Part shown: piece by piece, positions 21,992-36,618 of the stretch
How the letters are laid out: every line of letters starts with the position of its first letter
Numbering within the stretch: position 1 is the stretch's first letter
Source: Clitopilus passeckerianus
Taxonomy: Eukaryota; Basidiomycota; Agaricomycetes; Agaricales; Entolomataceae
DNA length: 64,000 nt
Assembly: GCA_944990035.1 (NCBI GenBank)
Contig: CALYLX010000043.1
Location: forward strand, 153,881 to 217,880
Direction of reading: 5' to 3'
Position numbers and translations under genes: made by a program
The notes under the pieces: generated by a model
What the model saw: the letters and a program-made list of their open reading frames with translations, nothing else
Databases searched by the model: none
Told to the model about the DNA's origin: nothing

Positions 21992-24900
21992 ATGGACACT
22001 TCAGCACGTTACCTTCCGCTCCTTTTCCTTTCCTTGGGCGTTTTCGCCTCGTCCTTCCCCCAAGTCGATTTCGACCGGATGGGCACTGTCGGTCTCGCAG
22101 GCGCATTCAGTGGTCTAGATTTCATCCAAAACGCCACCTCCTTCTCATTCGACCCGTCCGCGTCGACTCTACTGTCCCGCAATCAAGACGGCGCGCTCTC
22201 CCCACTCGCATCCACCAATCCTGGCGGACGAATACTTGCTGGCTGCACACTTGGCGATACAATTTATTTGGCTGGATCCTTCTCCTCTATCGCAGACCAA
22301 CAAGCCTCCAACGTCGCATCTTATACCTCGAAAACAGGTGTCATCTCTGCACTTGGTTCAGGAGGTCCTAATGGGGAGGTGAACGCCATATACTGTGATT
22401 CAAAGGAGAACAAGATTTGGGTTGGTGGAAGCTTCACTTCTCCAGGTAGTGCTGTCGCATTTTGGGATTTGAAGACAAAATCGTGGTCGAAACCCCCCTT
22501 TGCCGGCGTCGCTGGTTCACAACCCAGAGTTTCGTCCATTACCGCCAATTCCTCCGACTCTAGTTTGTTCTTCGCGGGCTCCTTCGTAACATCCTTCGAT
22601 GGCCCTGGTGGATCCACTTTGAACGGCACCAACAACCCCAATGTCCCGTTCTCGAAAGGAGCCACACCCTTCTCATCATCCCTCGTTCCAATTCCATTAT
22701 CAAATGCCGAGGTAGAAGGTTCCGAATCCACGACCGACACACAGTATAGCAACATCAAGAGTATCCTATGCCCTTCCGGTGGTGACGGACCAGGAAACAC
22801 TTGGTTTGCCGCGGACCAGAATCAGGCATTAGTGACAGTCAGGACATTCTCCTTTATCTCAGCTAATGGTGTTCGGTTGGGGAACACATTCCAACCCAAC
22901 CACGGGACCACTGGATTCAGGTACATTTTCCGTAGCTCAAGTTGACGATTTAACTGATAGGTACACTGTCAGCATCACAACTATCCCTGACAATAAAGTA
23001 CAGACGATGCACTTCCGCGACCCAACTTCCGGACAGATGCAGACCTGTTCAGATCCCTGCCCGCTCTCCACCGACTCCTCCCTTCTCTATCAAGACTTTC
23101 TCTTCGATAGTACCCTCGACATTACGGGTGTGCAAATCAAACTGTCTCAATTTACGGGCAACGCGCCTGGATTGCATATCCTCCAGATCCTTTCTTCAGG
23201 AGCGTTTGCTTCCGCTATCGAAGAAAACAATGGCGACTCGTGCTTTTCGCCTAATCCTTCCAACACTACACGCACCGGTGACTGGGTCGTCAAAGTAGCA
23301 AACACCAATATCCCTGGCACCATTCAATCTGTCCTCGTATCCGATGTGAAAGTGGGAACTTCTTCGTCGTCAGCTCCTACTCTCACCTGGTTACCCTATG
23401 TCTCCGCATCCGGGAATTACGAAGTTAATCTTCTGATCCCGGGATGTGTCGCCCTGCAGGATTGCGAGATGCGGACCTCGGTCAAGGTCACAGTTTTCCC
23501 GGGAGAAGGCTTGGATCCCCAAATATCTACCATCTCGCAGAGAACGGATGACGACACCTCCGTCACTATCTACAGTGGCCTCATCCTCCCATCCTCAACT
23601 TCTTTCGTTACCACCGTGACTCTTGCCCTTGCCGATAGTCCAACCGGATCCGGACAGGATGGTCTGTATGAAATTGTTGCCGATCGCGTCCAGCTCATCT
23701 TGAAATCGGCGGGTAACGATACCGACTCCTCTGGAGGTTCTACTGCGACGCAAGGAAAGAAGAACAGCTTCGGATTCTACGAATGGGTCCGAAACGGTCC
23801 AGGCTCTTCAGCCGATGCCACACAAACACTCCCCAACACCACTGCAACATTCCTCGATAAGGTTGGATTTGACCTCTTTGATGCATCTGGAGGAAGCAAT
23901 GGTCTGGCATTTGCCAAACCATCCTCCATATCAGCAGTTGCCCACCATCCTTCCGGCGCGATCTTCCTCGGTGGTACCTTCACCCTTTCGTCGGGCTCTG
24001 CTTCGGGGACATCAAATTTTGTGGCCTTCAAGAACGGTGCCCTCGCTCGCGTGCAAGCCAACGGCCTGAACGGTCCTGTCAATGCCCTCCTTTCGTTCCG
24101 CGATACTTTGATCGTGGGAGGCGGGTTCAGCGACAATCCTACAGGAAGTTCCAACGGTCTATTACATGGTGTTGCAATCTATGATGTCAACAAAGACACC
24201 TGGACCGCGCTGGGTGGTGGCGTAGACGGGACCGTTAACGCGTTGAACATTCAGAACCACCAATTGCAGGTAGCGGGCAACTTTACCAGGACGTTTGCAT
24301 CCAAGGAAGACGTGGCTGGCATCCCTACCGCAGGTTATGCAATCTGGGACTTGCAAACGCACGAATGGGTCAACAGTGGAGGGTTCCTAGTTGGAAATAT
24401 GGCTATGATCACCAATAGCACCTCCACTACCACCTTGATTGCTGGCAACGTCAATGCGTCCAGAAAGTTTGGCGCATCAGGCATGGTACTGCTCAAGAAT
24501 GGCGACAATAACGAGCCGCAAGTTTCGCCCCTTGGTGTTCAACTCTCGAATGGAAGCACCTCAACGATTACACCTTCTGTCATCAAGAGGAACCCATCCC
24601 ATTCAAGGAGAGCACTTGGATGGTTCACGCACGTCAAATCCACCTTGTTCTCTAGGCAGACCTCATCCACCCAGTTACCACCCCTTCCTTCCTCATCGCC
24701 CTCTGCAGCCCCCTCCGTGTTTGCAGGGACATTCTGGAAAAATACGACATCGTCTGCTGAGTTAGTGATAATCGGAGGGAATTTCACATTCCATTCTCCC
24801 AATTCCAGTAGCACCTTCGAGGCAATCGCCTTCTATAATCCTATCGACAACACCCTTGCTGGAATCGACGGACCGCAGGTGAACGGAACGGTTCGCGCGC

Positions 24901-26548
24901 TGTTTGTGGACGGCAATCAACTTTACGTAGGGGGTGAATTCTCTTTGGCCGGAACCGAAGCAAACGGATTTGCAGTGTACGACCTGTCGCTTGGCGCTTG
25001 GGCTACAGGCTCCTTCCAGCCTTTGTCTTCAGAGACAAGTTCCCGTGTGGTTGTTCGTTCGATTTCCAAACCGTCTTCGAATCAGAACGTCATCATTGTC
25101 GCTGGATCCTTCTCTCGGGCTGGATCACTGTTGTGCCAGTCGATTTGCGGGTATGACCTGAACAGCAAACAGTGGAATAGCCTTGGAAATGGAATCAAGG
25201 GAGAAGTCTCAGCCGTCAATTATGCTGGCGTACGCATCCCAAATTCCTAATGCATTCTCTCTTGTTAACCTTGTTCTCCCACAGACGAATCAAGACCTGT
25301 TGATTGCATCGGGCTCCATATCTCTTTCGGGTGACGCTGCATCCAATGTTGTTCAATACAGCTTTTCCAATTCTACTTGGACACCTTTAGGCGGATCAAG
25401 TGACCTCCCAGGCCCAGTCACTGCCCTCGAAGTCAATGACCGTAATCAAAGCAGCATTTTTGTCGCTGGCAGGTTAGTTGTCTACGACTCCTCATAACCA
25501 ATGCGGTGTCAAACCTATAATCCGCAGGTCTTCTGGCGACTCCGCACCCTTCCTTGCGTTCTGGAACGGCGCTACTTGGTCAAAACTAGGTACTTGCCGC
25601 CCACTTTTCTAAATCCGGGAGCTGATCATAGCTTTGTCAGATACTGTTCTGCATGGAAACACCAGTGTTACACAACTCACAATGGTTCCGCTCCGAGATA
25701 CACATTCTGGCAACGATATAATTCAATCAGATCGCATGCTTCTTGTCTCCGGCTTCCTATCAGACCCAACATTTGGGACCGCGTCTTCAGCACTCTTCGA
25801 TGGATCGACTCTGATTCCTTACATTCGCACAACCGATGTATCGGGTGCAAGCGGCACGATCGCTTCCCTCTTCCGCTCTTTAGCGACCTTCAGTTTCAAT
25901 AAACACCGTGAGCACCCCTTTCTTGGAGTCTCAATCACAGCTAACATATTCTCTTAGATTTCTTGGCCACTGGCATCGTCATTCTAATTTCCATTGCTAT
26001 CGCTGCCGGCGTTGTCTTTCTTATAGCATTAATTGGCATCTTATGGTCACTTTTCTCGAAACGCGACGAAAAACTCAACAAGCTATTGGCTGCTCCAGAA
26101 GAGGACGACGACGTTTCTTCCATTCGGCCTTCGTCCCTATTGGAGCATATCAACGCGGCTACCCGGACGACCATCCTTGGTGCGGGAGCTTTTGGGGCTG
26201 CAGACAGGGAGGAAGATCGCATAGAGGGCGAGAAGCAGGATCCTTTTGGCCCTGACGCCAGCAATTACCTGAGAGCGGAGACTCCTCTCGATGCCGCTGG
26301 GGGTTTAATGGCGGAGGAGATGAGCCGACCAGCTCATGCACGATACTCTTTTGACGGTGCTGGGGAAGGTGAACTACCAATCTCTGCAGGAGCCGAGTTA
26401 GAAGTCCTAGACGACCGAGATCCTGCGTACGTTTTATGGTTATCTCATTTGATCGAATTTCGTCTGACTCAATTCCTCCAGCTGGTGGTATGCCCGAGAT
26501 CTTCGAACAGGCCAAGAAGGAGTTGTTCCTGCAGCTTATTTGTACTAG
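21992..26548 (+). CDS. RAX2: Rax2-type cortical polarity protein with C-terminal SH3 domain
   Basis: Seven exons (21992-22920, 22961-25229, 25285-25472, 25528-25589, 25641-25907, 25958-26426, 26482-26548) give 1,416 aa. A signal peptide (LPLLFLSLGVFASS) leads into a long extracellular part with repeated blades such as IYLAGSF, IWVGGSF, IFLGGTF, LIVGGGF, LYVGGEF, a kelch-like propeller pattern, and CxDPCPLSTDSS plus YQDFLFDSTLDITGVQ in the Rax2 core. One membrane helix (GIVILISIAIAAGVVFLIALIGILW) sits near residue 1230 within the limits of the last exons. Rax2 marks cell poles and works with Rax1 and Rho/Ras polarity modules. The cytoplasmic end carries ARYSFDGAGEGELPISAGAE...WWYARD...GVVPAAYLY, an SH3 domain that budding-yeast Rax2 lacks. 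Confidence 0.92.
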
Positions 26549-26710
26549 ACTGGTTTCTATTCCTCTTGACTTTTAACTTTCGCATGATACCCTATTAGTA
26601 TTCACATTTCGCTCGCACTTGCTGTCTATATTTCCGTTGCGTAGATTACAATTAATTGAAAAGAACAATTGCCTCCTGAAATTGCCCATGCAACCATCCA
26701 CATTGTTGAA

Positions 26711-28194
26711 TCATTGCAATACTGTAGAGATATTGGTCAGTCAGCTGTTGAAAGGTGAGGCAGTGAGGAAACCCACAAGGGTCACGGAAATGCTTCTGGG
26801 AATTCGCAATGAAGCCAACCTTTGTTTTGAAATCTTCTCTGCGTTTCTGGTCTCTGAATTCCTTGACATGTCGACCTGCCTCGCGGGCTTCACCGCGATT
26901 TCTTGCCTTTATCACATCTGTACCCTGTCCGTAGGCACCATACCCTCCTTTCCGGGGAACCAGGGCAGAATTCTTGTCTGATAGTAGTCGTCGCACAAGA
27001 GCTCTCCCTGAATTGGGATCCTCATCGACATCCGCAGATGCAATTGGTCGGAAGGATTGTGCGTAGTATCTTCTCATGGTTCGGTGGCCAATTCGAGCTC
27101 CCGATGGGAGAACCAATTCGTAAGGCGAATCGCCATATGTCAACTGTCCATCCTCCTCCAGAGAATCATCGCTGTCGGAAGCTTCTTCATCTACGATTTC
27201 ATCTGCATCTTGGCCATCATCGTCATCTGCATCCTCCCATTCTTCGTCTGCTGCCTTTTTCGGCTGCCTTCGTCCCATAACAGGGTAGGACGTCGAGAAG
27301 TCGTAGTAATCAGATACCTCGAGTCGATCTGATTGGCTGGAGTAGGCGATTTTGCAATGGCTCTTGTCGGTCATATGCTTCCTCACAGCCTCCACAGACC
27401 TAAACTCCTTGCCTCGTTCATTGCAGAAGACGCAGACGTTTCCGACCGCAATCTTTTCACCCAAGTAGGTGATGAGCCCTTCGATGTTGATTAGATAGTC
27501 GGCATCGGGGATGAAGAACGAATGTGCTGAAGACATGTGAGAGAGATTGTCTTCTAAGGATGAGGATTCCGTGGGACAGAACAAGCAGTGTTGTGGAGAT
27601 AGTTGCTCTTTCGCAGCGGCAATTTTCTGGTCGATGATGGCCTCCATAGATTCTGGTGTCTCTTCTTCCAGGACGACATTCTTGATACCAGCTGTTACCT
27701 CGTCAGAAGAACCGACTTTAGGTGCTTCCTTCGCCGCTCGTGGTTTCACTGAATCGTCAGTTCCAGCTGATTTTGCCTCGGATTCTTTGTGTTTCTTCGA
27801 GTTGAGATGCGACTGGTATGCTCCTTGGGATGAAAAGGATTTGCTGAAAGTTGTGATCAGTTAGCATGTAATCGAGTAAACCAAGAGTAGTATCTAACCT
27901 GCAAGTCTGGCACACAAGATCCTTTGCAGCGTCCGGTGCTCTAGCTTCACCTGTTCGCTCGGACATCTTCTGCTCAAATATAGAGAGAGAAACAGGTGGA
28001 AGAGCGGCCACTCGACGCTTCATATTATACCGGTGAAAGTCCGAGCGATAATGGACTCCTGCCATTTTTTCTGAGGTGAAAATGGAGTTGGGATGTGAGA
28101 ATTGAGGTTACTTACTCTGCTCATCGGCAGATGTGAATGCAATAGAGCATGAAAGGCAAGTAAAGAGGGTTTGGCCATTATTGACGGGAGCCAT
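26711..28194 (-). CDS. REI1: Rei1-type 60S ribosome maturation factor
   Basis: Four exons, 28116-28194, 27899-28070, 26777-27843 and 26711-26721, encode 442 aa; the last exon is only 11 nt and supplies the end of the conserved C-terminus RDPLLQ. Rei1 (human ZNF622) binds cytoplasmic pre-60S particles near the exit tunnel and helps release and recycle Arx1. Seen here: zinc fingers FTCLSCSIAF, CQTC...HLNSKKH (split by intron 2), CLFC...HMSSAH, and CVFCNERGKEFRSVEAVRKH; an acidic middle (about residues 270-300); and the basic tail with RDQKRREDFKTKVGFIANSQ. The start ATG gives the family-typical short lead before the first finger. It converges with RAX2, 162 bp apart. Confidence 0.93.
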
Positions 28195-28533
28195 GGTGGT
28201 AGCAGCGAAAGATTAGATATTGACAGCTTATGAATCAGAAAAAGTTGAAGGCTGCAGCATTTGCGGTCCCTAATGATCTTAACTCCTTTTAGCACCATCC
28301 CTCCTATCACTGTGGTAACATTTCTTTCTTTCAGCTGTAGAATTCAAAGTACGGGTATACATCGTATTGGGCTCGAATGTTGCGAAGGTTTAGACAGCGG
28401 GAGCGACAACAGGCAGAAAGCTTCTAAACATCGTGGCAAATGCATTAGAATACTTTTGCGGGAAAACACTTTCACGCTTTGCTGCCCTGTTGAAAGCTGG
28501 TTCAGTCGAGACCTTGCAATATATGCAACACAA

Positions 28534-29231
28534 TCAGCTCACCGCAGACATTCCAAAACGCTCTGCGCGTTTCCTTCTCTTTTCAGCCTCTTCGGGATCA
28601 AGCTCTGCTTCCGCTGCGCGTTTCTGACTGGCAGACTCTTGAACTGTAACACCAAACCGCTGCGCGCGAGATTTCAGCTTATCAGAGTCCTACAGAGTCG
28701 ACCAGAATCAGCTGAAGCGCTTGTATACGGGACTCGAGATTAACACCGTACCTCTGGTGGTGGTGTAGCGACACTCTTAGTTTTCGTTTTGGCGGGTTTC
28801 GGTTCAACCAGTGGTATACCAAATCGAGCAGCCCTTCTCTTGCGTTTCTCTTCTTCGGTTTCTTCGGCGTTCATCTGGGAAGCGGGGGTTTCTGAGCCAT
28901 TCTTTTGGGGACTGGTTACAATAGCTGTTGTGGGAACCTCTACTTCTTCAACAATCTGTGACGCGTCATTACTAGTTGCTTCAGGTCTGGAAGACTGAGT
29001 AAGCACTATAAACAGTTTTCAGCAAGTTGTGAATACATACGCGGTTGTGGTAGCAGCTGCATTTGCCTCCGGCGCGTGATAAATCGCGTTATATGCGTCA
29101 ATGGCAGGTTGTGAAGCAATAATCTTTGCTATCAAGTCCGCCTTGTTAGCCTTTGCGGGTGCTGGCTGGCCCGCTTTCGTCAGAATGGCTCTGAGGTCGG
29201 CAACCTTCAATGCTTTGAGTTTGGCCTCCAT
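28534..29231 (-). CDS. THO1: THO1/SARNP-like SAP-domain mRNA export protein
   Basis: Exons 29041-29231, 28752-28986 and 28534-28689 give 193 aa. An N-terminal SAP domain (LKALKVADLRAILTKAG, about residues 4-40) is followed by an acidic/Thr-rich linker and three copies of the family's basic signature: RRAARFGIPL, KSRAQRFGV and KRAERFGM. Tho1 binds RNA and chromatin and joins the TREX/Sub2 export pathway in the nucleus. Intron 1 uses the TTCCAG acceptor at 28987; an earlier AG would break the frame. The gene is divergent from HAP2 with only 84 bp between start codons. Confidence 0.9.
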
Positions 29232-29315
29232 TGAAGAACGGTACAGACGGTGTGACTGTGACTGTGACCAGGTTGGCGCACAACCAATCGCAATCCATCC
29301 TCGTCGTCTGAGGCG
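29232..29315. promoter_or_regulatory. Shared THO1/HAP2 promoter with a CCAAT box
   Basis: Only 84 bp separate the two divergent ATGs. ACCAATCG places CCAAT at 29284-29288, 28 bp before the HAP2 start codon. TGTGACTGTGACTGTGACC is a 6-bp tandem repeat beside it. HAP2 is a subunit of the CCAAT-binding complex, so self-regulation is possible (inference). Confidence 0.55.
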
Positions 29316-30084
29316 ATGGAACTGTTTCCACCTGCCTATCAGCTTAACTTTGACCGACAACAACCTTCGTTTCAGCAACCTATCTTCCATCCTCCTGAAG
29401 AACAACCAATTGACGATGAACCTCTATATGTCAATGCAAAGCAATATTTTCGTATCCTCAAACGTCGAGTTGCAAGGGCACGTCTGGAGGAAGTTCACCG
29501 CTTGTCTCGTCAACGAAAGGTACGTCTCTTTGTCGCGTCCATTCCGTGTAGAATAATGTCTGAAACAAATGGTTACGCAGCCATACCTTCATGAATCACG
29601 CCACAAACACGCCATGCGCCGCCCGCGAGGTCCTGGCGGTCGCTTTCTCACAGCAGAAGAAATAGCGGCTCAAAAGGCTACCAACAACAACCAAAATGAA
29701 TCTCCCAATGCTGAGCATGACGCCGATGAAGAGGCTCCTATGGACATCTCAACCTCCCCCATTGTTCCCACCAACAATCACGAGGGTTTCCAAGACCCCA
29801 TGGAGAGCATGTACAATCTTGACAACACCCAACAAACTACCCTCGTACCACCTTCGCACCAGCCAACTCCAGACATTACTACGTCCGGGAATGCAAACAC
29901 AAACCCCGTTCCTGACGGAACATTTACTCGCCAGCCAGTGACACTCACCGCCCCGTATACTGCAGCACAAATGCATCATGTTCCGCATCCACATGCGCAC
30001 GCTCGCCACCACTACTACGGTCGACACCTATATAATAACACCTCAGAATCGATGGCGAACGCTGCCATGCAAAGGCCAGAATGA
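29316..30084 (+). CDS. HAP2: HAP2 / NF-YA subunit of the CCAAT-binding complex
   Basis: Two exons, 29316-29519 and 29581-30084, encode 235 aa. The conserved core spans about residues 29-93: DDEPLYVNAKQYFRILKRR (the subunit-association helix) and, after the intron, YLHESRHKHAMRRPRGPGGR, the CCAAT-recognition part. HAP2 binds DNA together with the histone-fold HAP3/HAP5 dimer and controls respiratory and iron/redox genes in fungi. The tail is rich in Asn, Thr, Pro and His and ends without a known motif. The single intron interrupts the core between the two helices. Confidence 0.96.
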
Positions 30085-30225
30085 TGAAGACTGCGCAAAC
30101 ATGTGTTATTTGTATGATAGCAAGACTTTTGGCTTCACGCCTGTATCTACTGAGTCCCCAGTGCTACCCTCATCTTGGAAATGGAAGCTTGATTAGAACT
30201 GTTTATTTATTATAATGAATTATTT

Positions 30226-30997
30226 CTATGGTTCTATATCCATGGCATCATCATCTGCAGGAACAGTTTCCGCTGTCTTGCGGGTTTGTTCGACTTCCAC
30301 CTTCCTCTCTGGAAGTGTAGGTGCACCTGTAATAGGTAGAGGTTTGTACAGCACAAGCGCTTGGCTTGGACCACTTTCAGGGAGGTATCGTGCCCGAGAT
30401 CGGGTGGTCAGTTCATGTAGGAGTGCAGGCGATATCTGTAGGGAGGATTTATCCTGACTTTCTTCCGTCTCTTCGTCCGAAGAGGAATCCAAGTCGGTAA
30501 TCACAATACCTAAGTCATTATAAGCAATACATTCTGTGGAACATATTCAGAGGTAACTTACGATCCGGCTCAGGCTCATACCACGTTGAAGTTTTCATCT
30601 TGATTTCCGGTATTGGCGGTTCCTCGTCGACATCTATAGCGGCAGGGCGAGCACTGGCAGACGGTGAATACGAGCCATACGGAGAAGGTGCCGTAATAAG
30701 CGAAGAATAAGGCTCAGAATGTTGCAGAGATAGATTTGAAAAGTTGGTCTCAAGAGCCGTTTGCTTACGCCGTTTAGTAGGCGGAGGTGACGTGCTTTCC
30801 GAGGAGCGTCGACTGGTTGAGGAGCTCGGAGGGCTGGGCGGACTGGACAGCTTCCGCTTCATCGAAGGCGTCGCGAACCACGGATGGTTCAGATGGTTAT
30901 GGTGATATGAGGGCGCCCAAGTTGTCATTGGTATGAGGAACGGCTGCAAACGCGGTTCAAAAGTTGGAAACGCTCGAGTCGCGAACTTTCCAGACAC
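30226..30997 (-). CDS. Hypothetical Ser/Pro-rich basic-acidic protein
   Basis: Two exons, 30562-30997 and 30226-30509, join in phase to 239 aa. No family recognised. The N-terminal half has [10 protein letters not shown] and then low-complexity [18 protein letters not shown] with a likely nuclear signal PPTKRRKQ. The second half has acidic [16 protein letters not shown], a segment [15 protein letters not shown], and an acidic end DDDAMDIEP. An internal Met at about 30925 (MTTWAPS) or MKRKLSS could be the true start. It converges on HAP2 (141 bp) and lies 120 bp downstream of RPS18. Confidence 0.6.
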
Positions 30998-31116
30998 GTC
31001 TCGTCACGTGTCGAACGTTTATCATAAGAGGGGCATAATGCATATCGAAAATTACAGCGTATAGTGCATGTGGAAAATTCGACAAGCATGTAAGTAGAGA
31101 AGTACAAAGAATATGT

Positions 31117-31753
31117 TTAACCGCGCTTCTTCGACACACCGACAGTCTTGCCACGACGACCTGTTGATAAGAGAAAATTAGGCTTCTCTCAAAAAGCGAG
31201 TTCGAAGGGAGAAACGAACCGGTGGTTTTTGTGTGTTGACCCCTGACACGGAGGCCCCAGTAGTGCCTCAGACCACGGTGAGCACGAATCTTCTTTAGCC
31301 TCTCAAGATCGTCACGGAGCTTGGAGTCGACACCATTGGACAAGATCTGCGAGTTCTTGCCATCGATGATATCCTTTTGCCTGTTCAGGAACCATGTGGG
31401 AATCTTGAACTGAGTGGGGTTTTGGATGATGGTGACAATGCGTTCGAGTTCATCAGAGTTGAGTTCTCCAGCACTGGGTAGAGATGAGTGGGCAAAATTC
31501 AAGTCAGGATATAAGACCATACCGTTTGTTGAGGTCGACATCAGCCTTCTTGCAGACCAAATTTGAGTAGCGACGACCAACACCCTTGATCTCGGTCAAG
31601 GCGTACATGACTTTGCGTTTTCCGTCAACATTGGTGTTGAGGAGACGGAGAATGTGCTAGACATTGGAGATCAGTAACGTTGTTTCTTCTTGTTCAAATC
31701 GAAGGGACGCGGACCTGGAATTGCTGGTGTTGCTCTGGGAGGACGAGAGACAT
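31117..31753 (-). CDS. RPS18: 40S ribosomal protein S18 (uS13)
   Basis: Exons 31715-31753, 31523-31656, 31220-31473 and 31117-31160 encode 156 aa, the usual length. Recognisable parts are [49 protein letters not shown], the C-terminal [20 protein letters not shown], and [10 protein letters not shown]. uS13 sits in the head of the small subunit and contacts the P-site tRNA and 60S bridge. The first intron has an unusual GTCCGC donor. A probable 5'UTR intron ends at TTCAACAG just before GCTTCACCAACATG, with its donor GCTAAG|GTAAGG near 31930, as is common for fungal ribosomal protein genes. Confidence 0.96.
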
Positions 31754-32139
31754 GTTGGTGAAGCCTGTTGAAGGAAGAAGAGCTGATCAGTTTTCTGACC
31801 ATCCTGTGTCATCCAGATCGCCATTCAAGCATCCAACAAAAAACTGTCCCATCCACCATTCCTTCATCCCAGTATTCCATCCTTGGTCTCTATTCTGCGT
31901 TCTGGAGTGTCATAAAGTCGTCCTTACCTTAGCCAACGTCTTGCAGAGCTTCTTCTTGGTGACTTTAGGAGGTGTGGACGACCCTTCGTGCGCAACAATC
32001 GGCAACGCCCGTCGCCTTGCCCAATTTGTCGAATTCTTTCTCACGCATGCCAAGTTACCAGAATCCCAATTGCATTGAAAGTACAGCATGAATGAATGCC
32101 TACAGGTTATTAAATCTAGAGTGATGATAGTTATATGTT

Positions 32140-35791
<3,652 letters not shown>

Positions 35792-35924
35792 CCGGCTGAT
35801 TTCCCAATCTTTCACTTCTAATCTGGACAATTTCTGACTCGTGACGGATGTTGCCGCGTTCACGTGTCACACTCTCGAAAATAGCAGTCCTCCTCGAAAT
35901 TAGCCGAGTTTACTCACAGTTCCA
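35792..35924. promoter_or_regulatory. Shared ALA1/MRPL34 promoter
   Basis: 133 bp (212 bp to the internal ALA1 start) separate two divergent genes that both serve mitochondrial translation. CACGTG occurs near 35859 (GTTCACGTGTCAC). No TATA box is obvious. Confidence 0.4.
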
Positions 35925-36284
35925 ATGCCTCGCATACCGCTGGCTCTCGTCCAGCTCCTCAAGAAAGCACCAGTTTCTTTGTCTTTTGCACAGAATGTCT
36001 CGCGCAACATCATGACTTTTGCTACAAGCCAACCACAACGGTTGTTCCCCGTTCATCGACCAACCGCGTTTTCACCACTTGCCATGGCTTCTCCCTCTAC
36101 ACACACGTCGCCAATCCTCAGCGCCCTAGGCCAGCTCCGTTTTAGGACATTCGGCGCAGAATATCAACCATCACAAAGAAAGCGCAAGAGGAAACACGGC
36201 TTCCTTGCCCGCAAAAGGACCCTTGGTGGAAAGAACATCCTGAAGAGACGGCTCATCAAGGGAAGGAAATATCTGAGCCATTAG
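35925..36284 (+). CDS. MRPL34: Mitochondrial ribosomal protein bL34m
   Basis: A single exon of 119 codons. The C-terminal 45 residues are the bL34 protein: [19 protein letters not shown], then [19 protein letters not shown]. The first 70 residues are Ser/Thr/Arg-rich with few acidic residues, as expected for a mitochondrial targeting sequence. bL34 lies deep in the large-subunit rRNA. Internal Met residues at about codon 30 and 54 could also start the protein but would shorten the targeting region. Confidence 0.93.
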   Translation: MPRIPLALVQLLKKAPVSLSFAQNVSRNIMTFATSQPQRLFPVHRPTAFSPLAMASPSTHTSPILSALGQLRFRTFGAEYQPSQRKRKRKHGFLARKRTLGGKNILKRRLIKGRKYLSH

Positions 36285-36618
36285 CAGGGCCTCCGCAATT
36301 AATTGGGAATTGTACGTGTTGTTTTTATCTGAATCCAACGCCTCTTTGACCACCTGTCTTAGGCTATTCCGACTCAGCAAGAGGCGCCCGAGACTGCCAT
36401 GTAATAGATACCTCCCGAGCCCATCCTAGTCACTCTACTATCATGAATAATAGCGGCTTTTTGAAACTCAGTCTTCTCCACACTGGGCATGATATCATTG
36501 TTCCCAATTCCCGAAGCGTGAAATGCCTGGATTCCTGCTCAAATGTATCCAAGTCCAACCTTGTGGAAATCTTGTTCCATAGCAAATTACGGAAGAACTA
36601 CGTTACACCCCAGCTCTA
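36285..36618. other. Gene-free convergent intergenic region
   Basis: Lies between the stops of MRPL34 and the CLASP-type gene. I see no ORF, RNA or repeat; it should hold both 3' untranslated regions. Confidence 0.6.
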
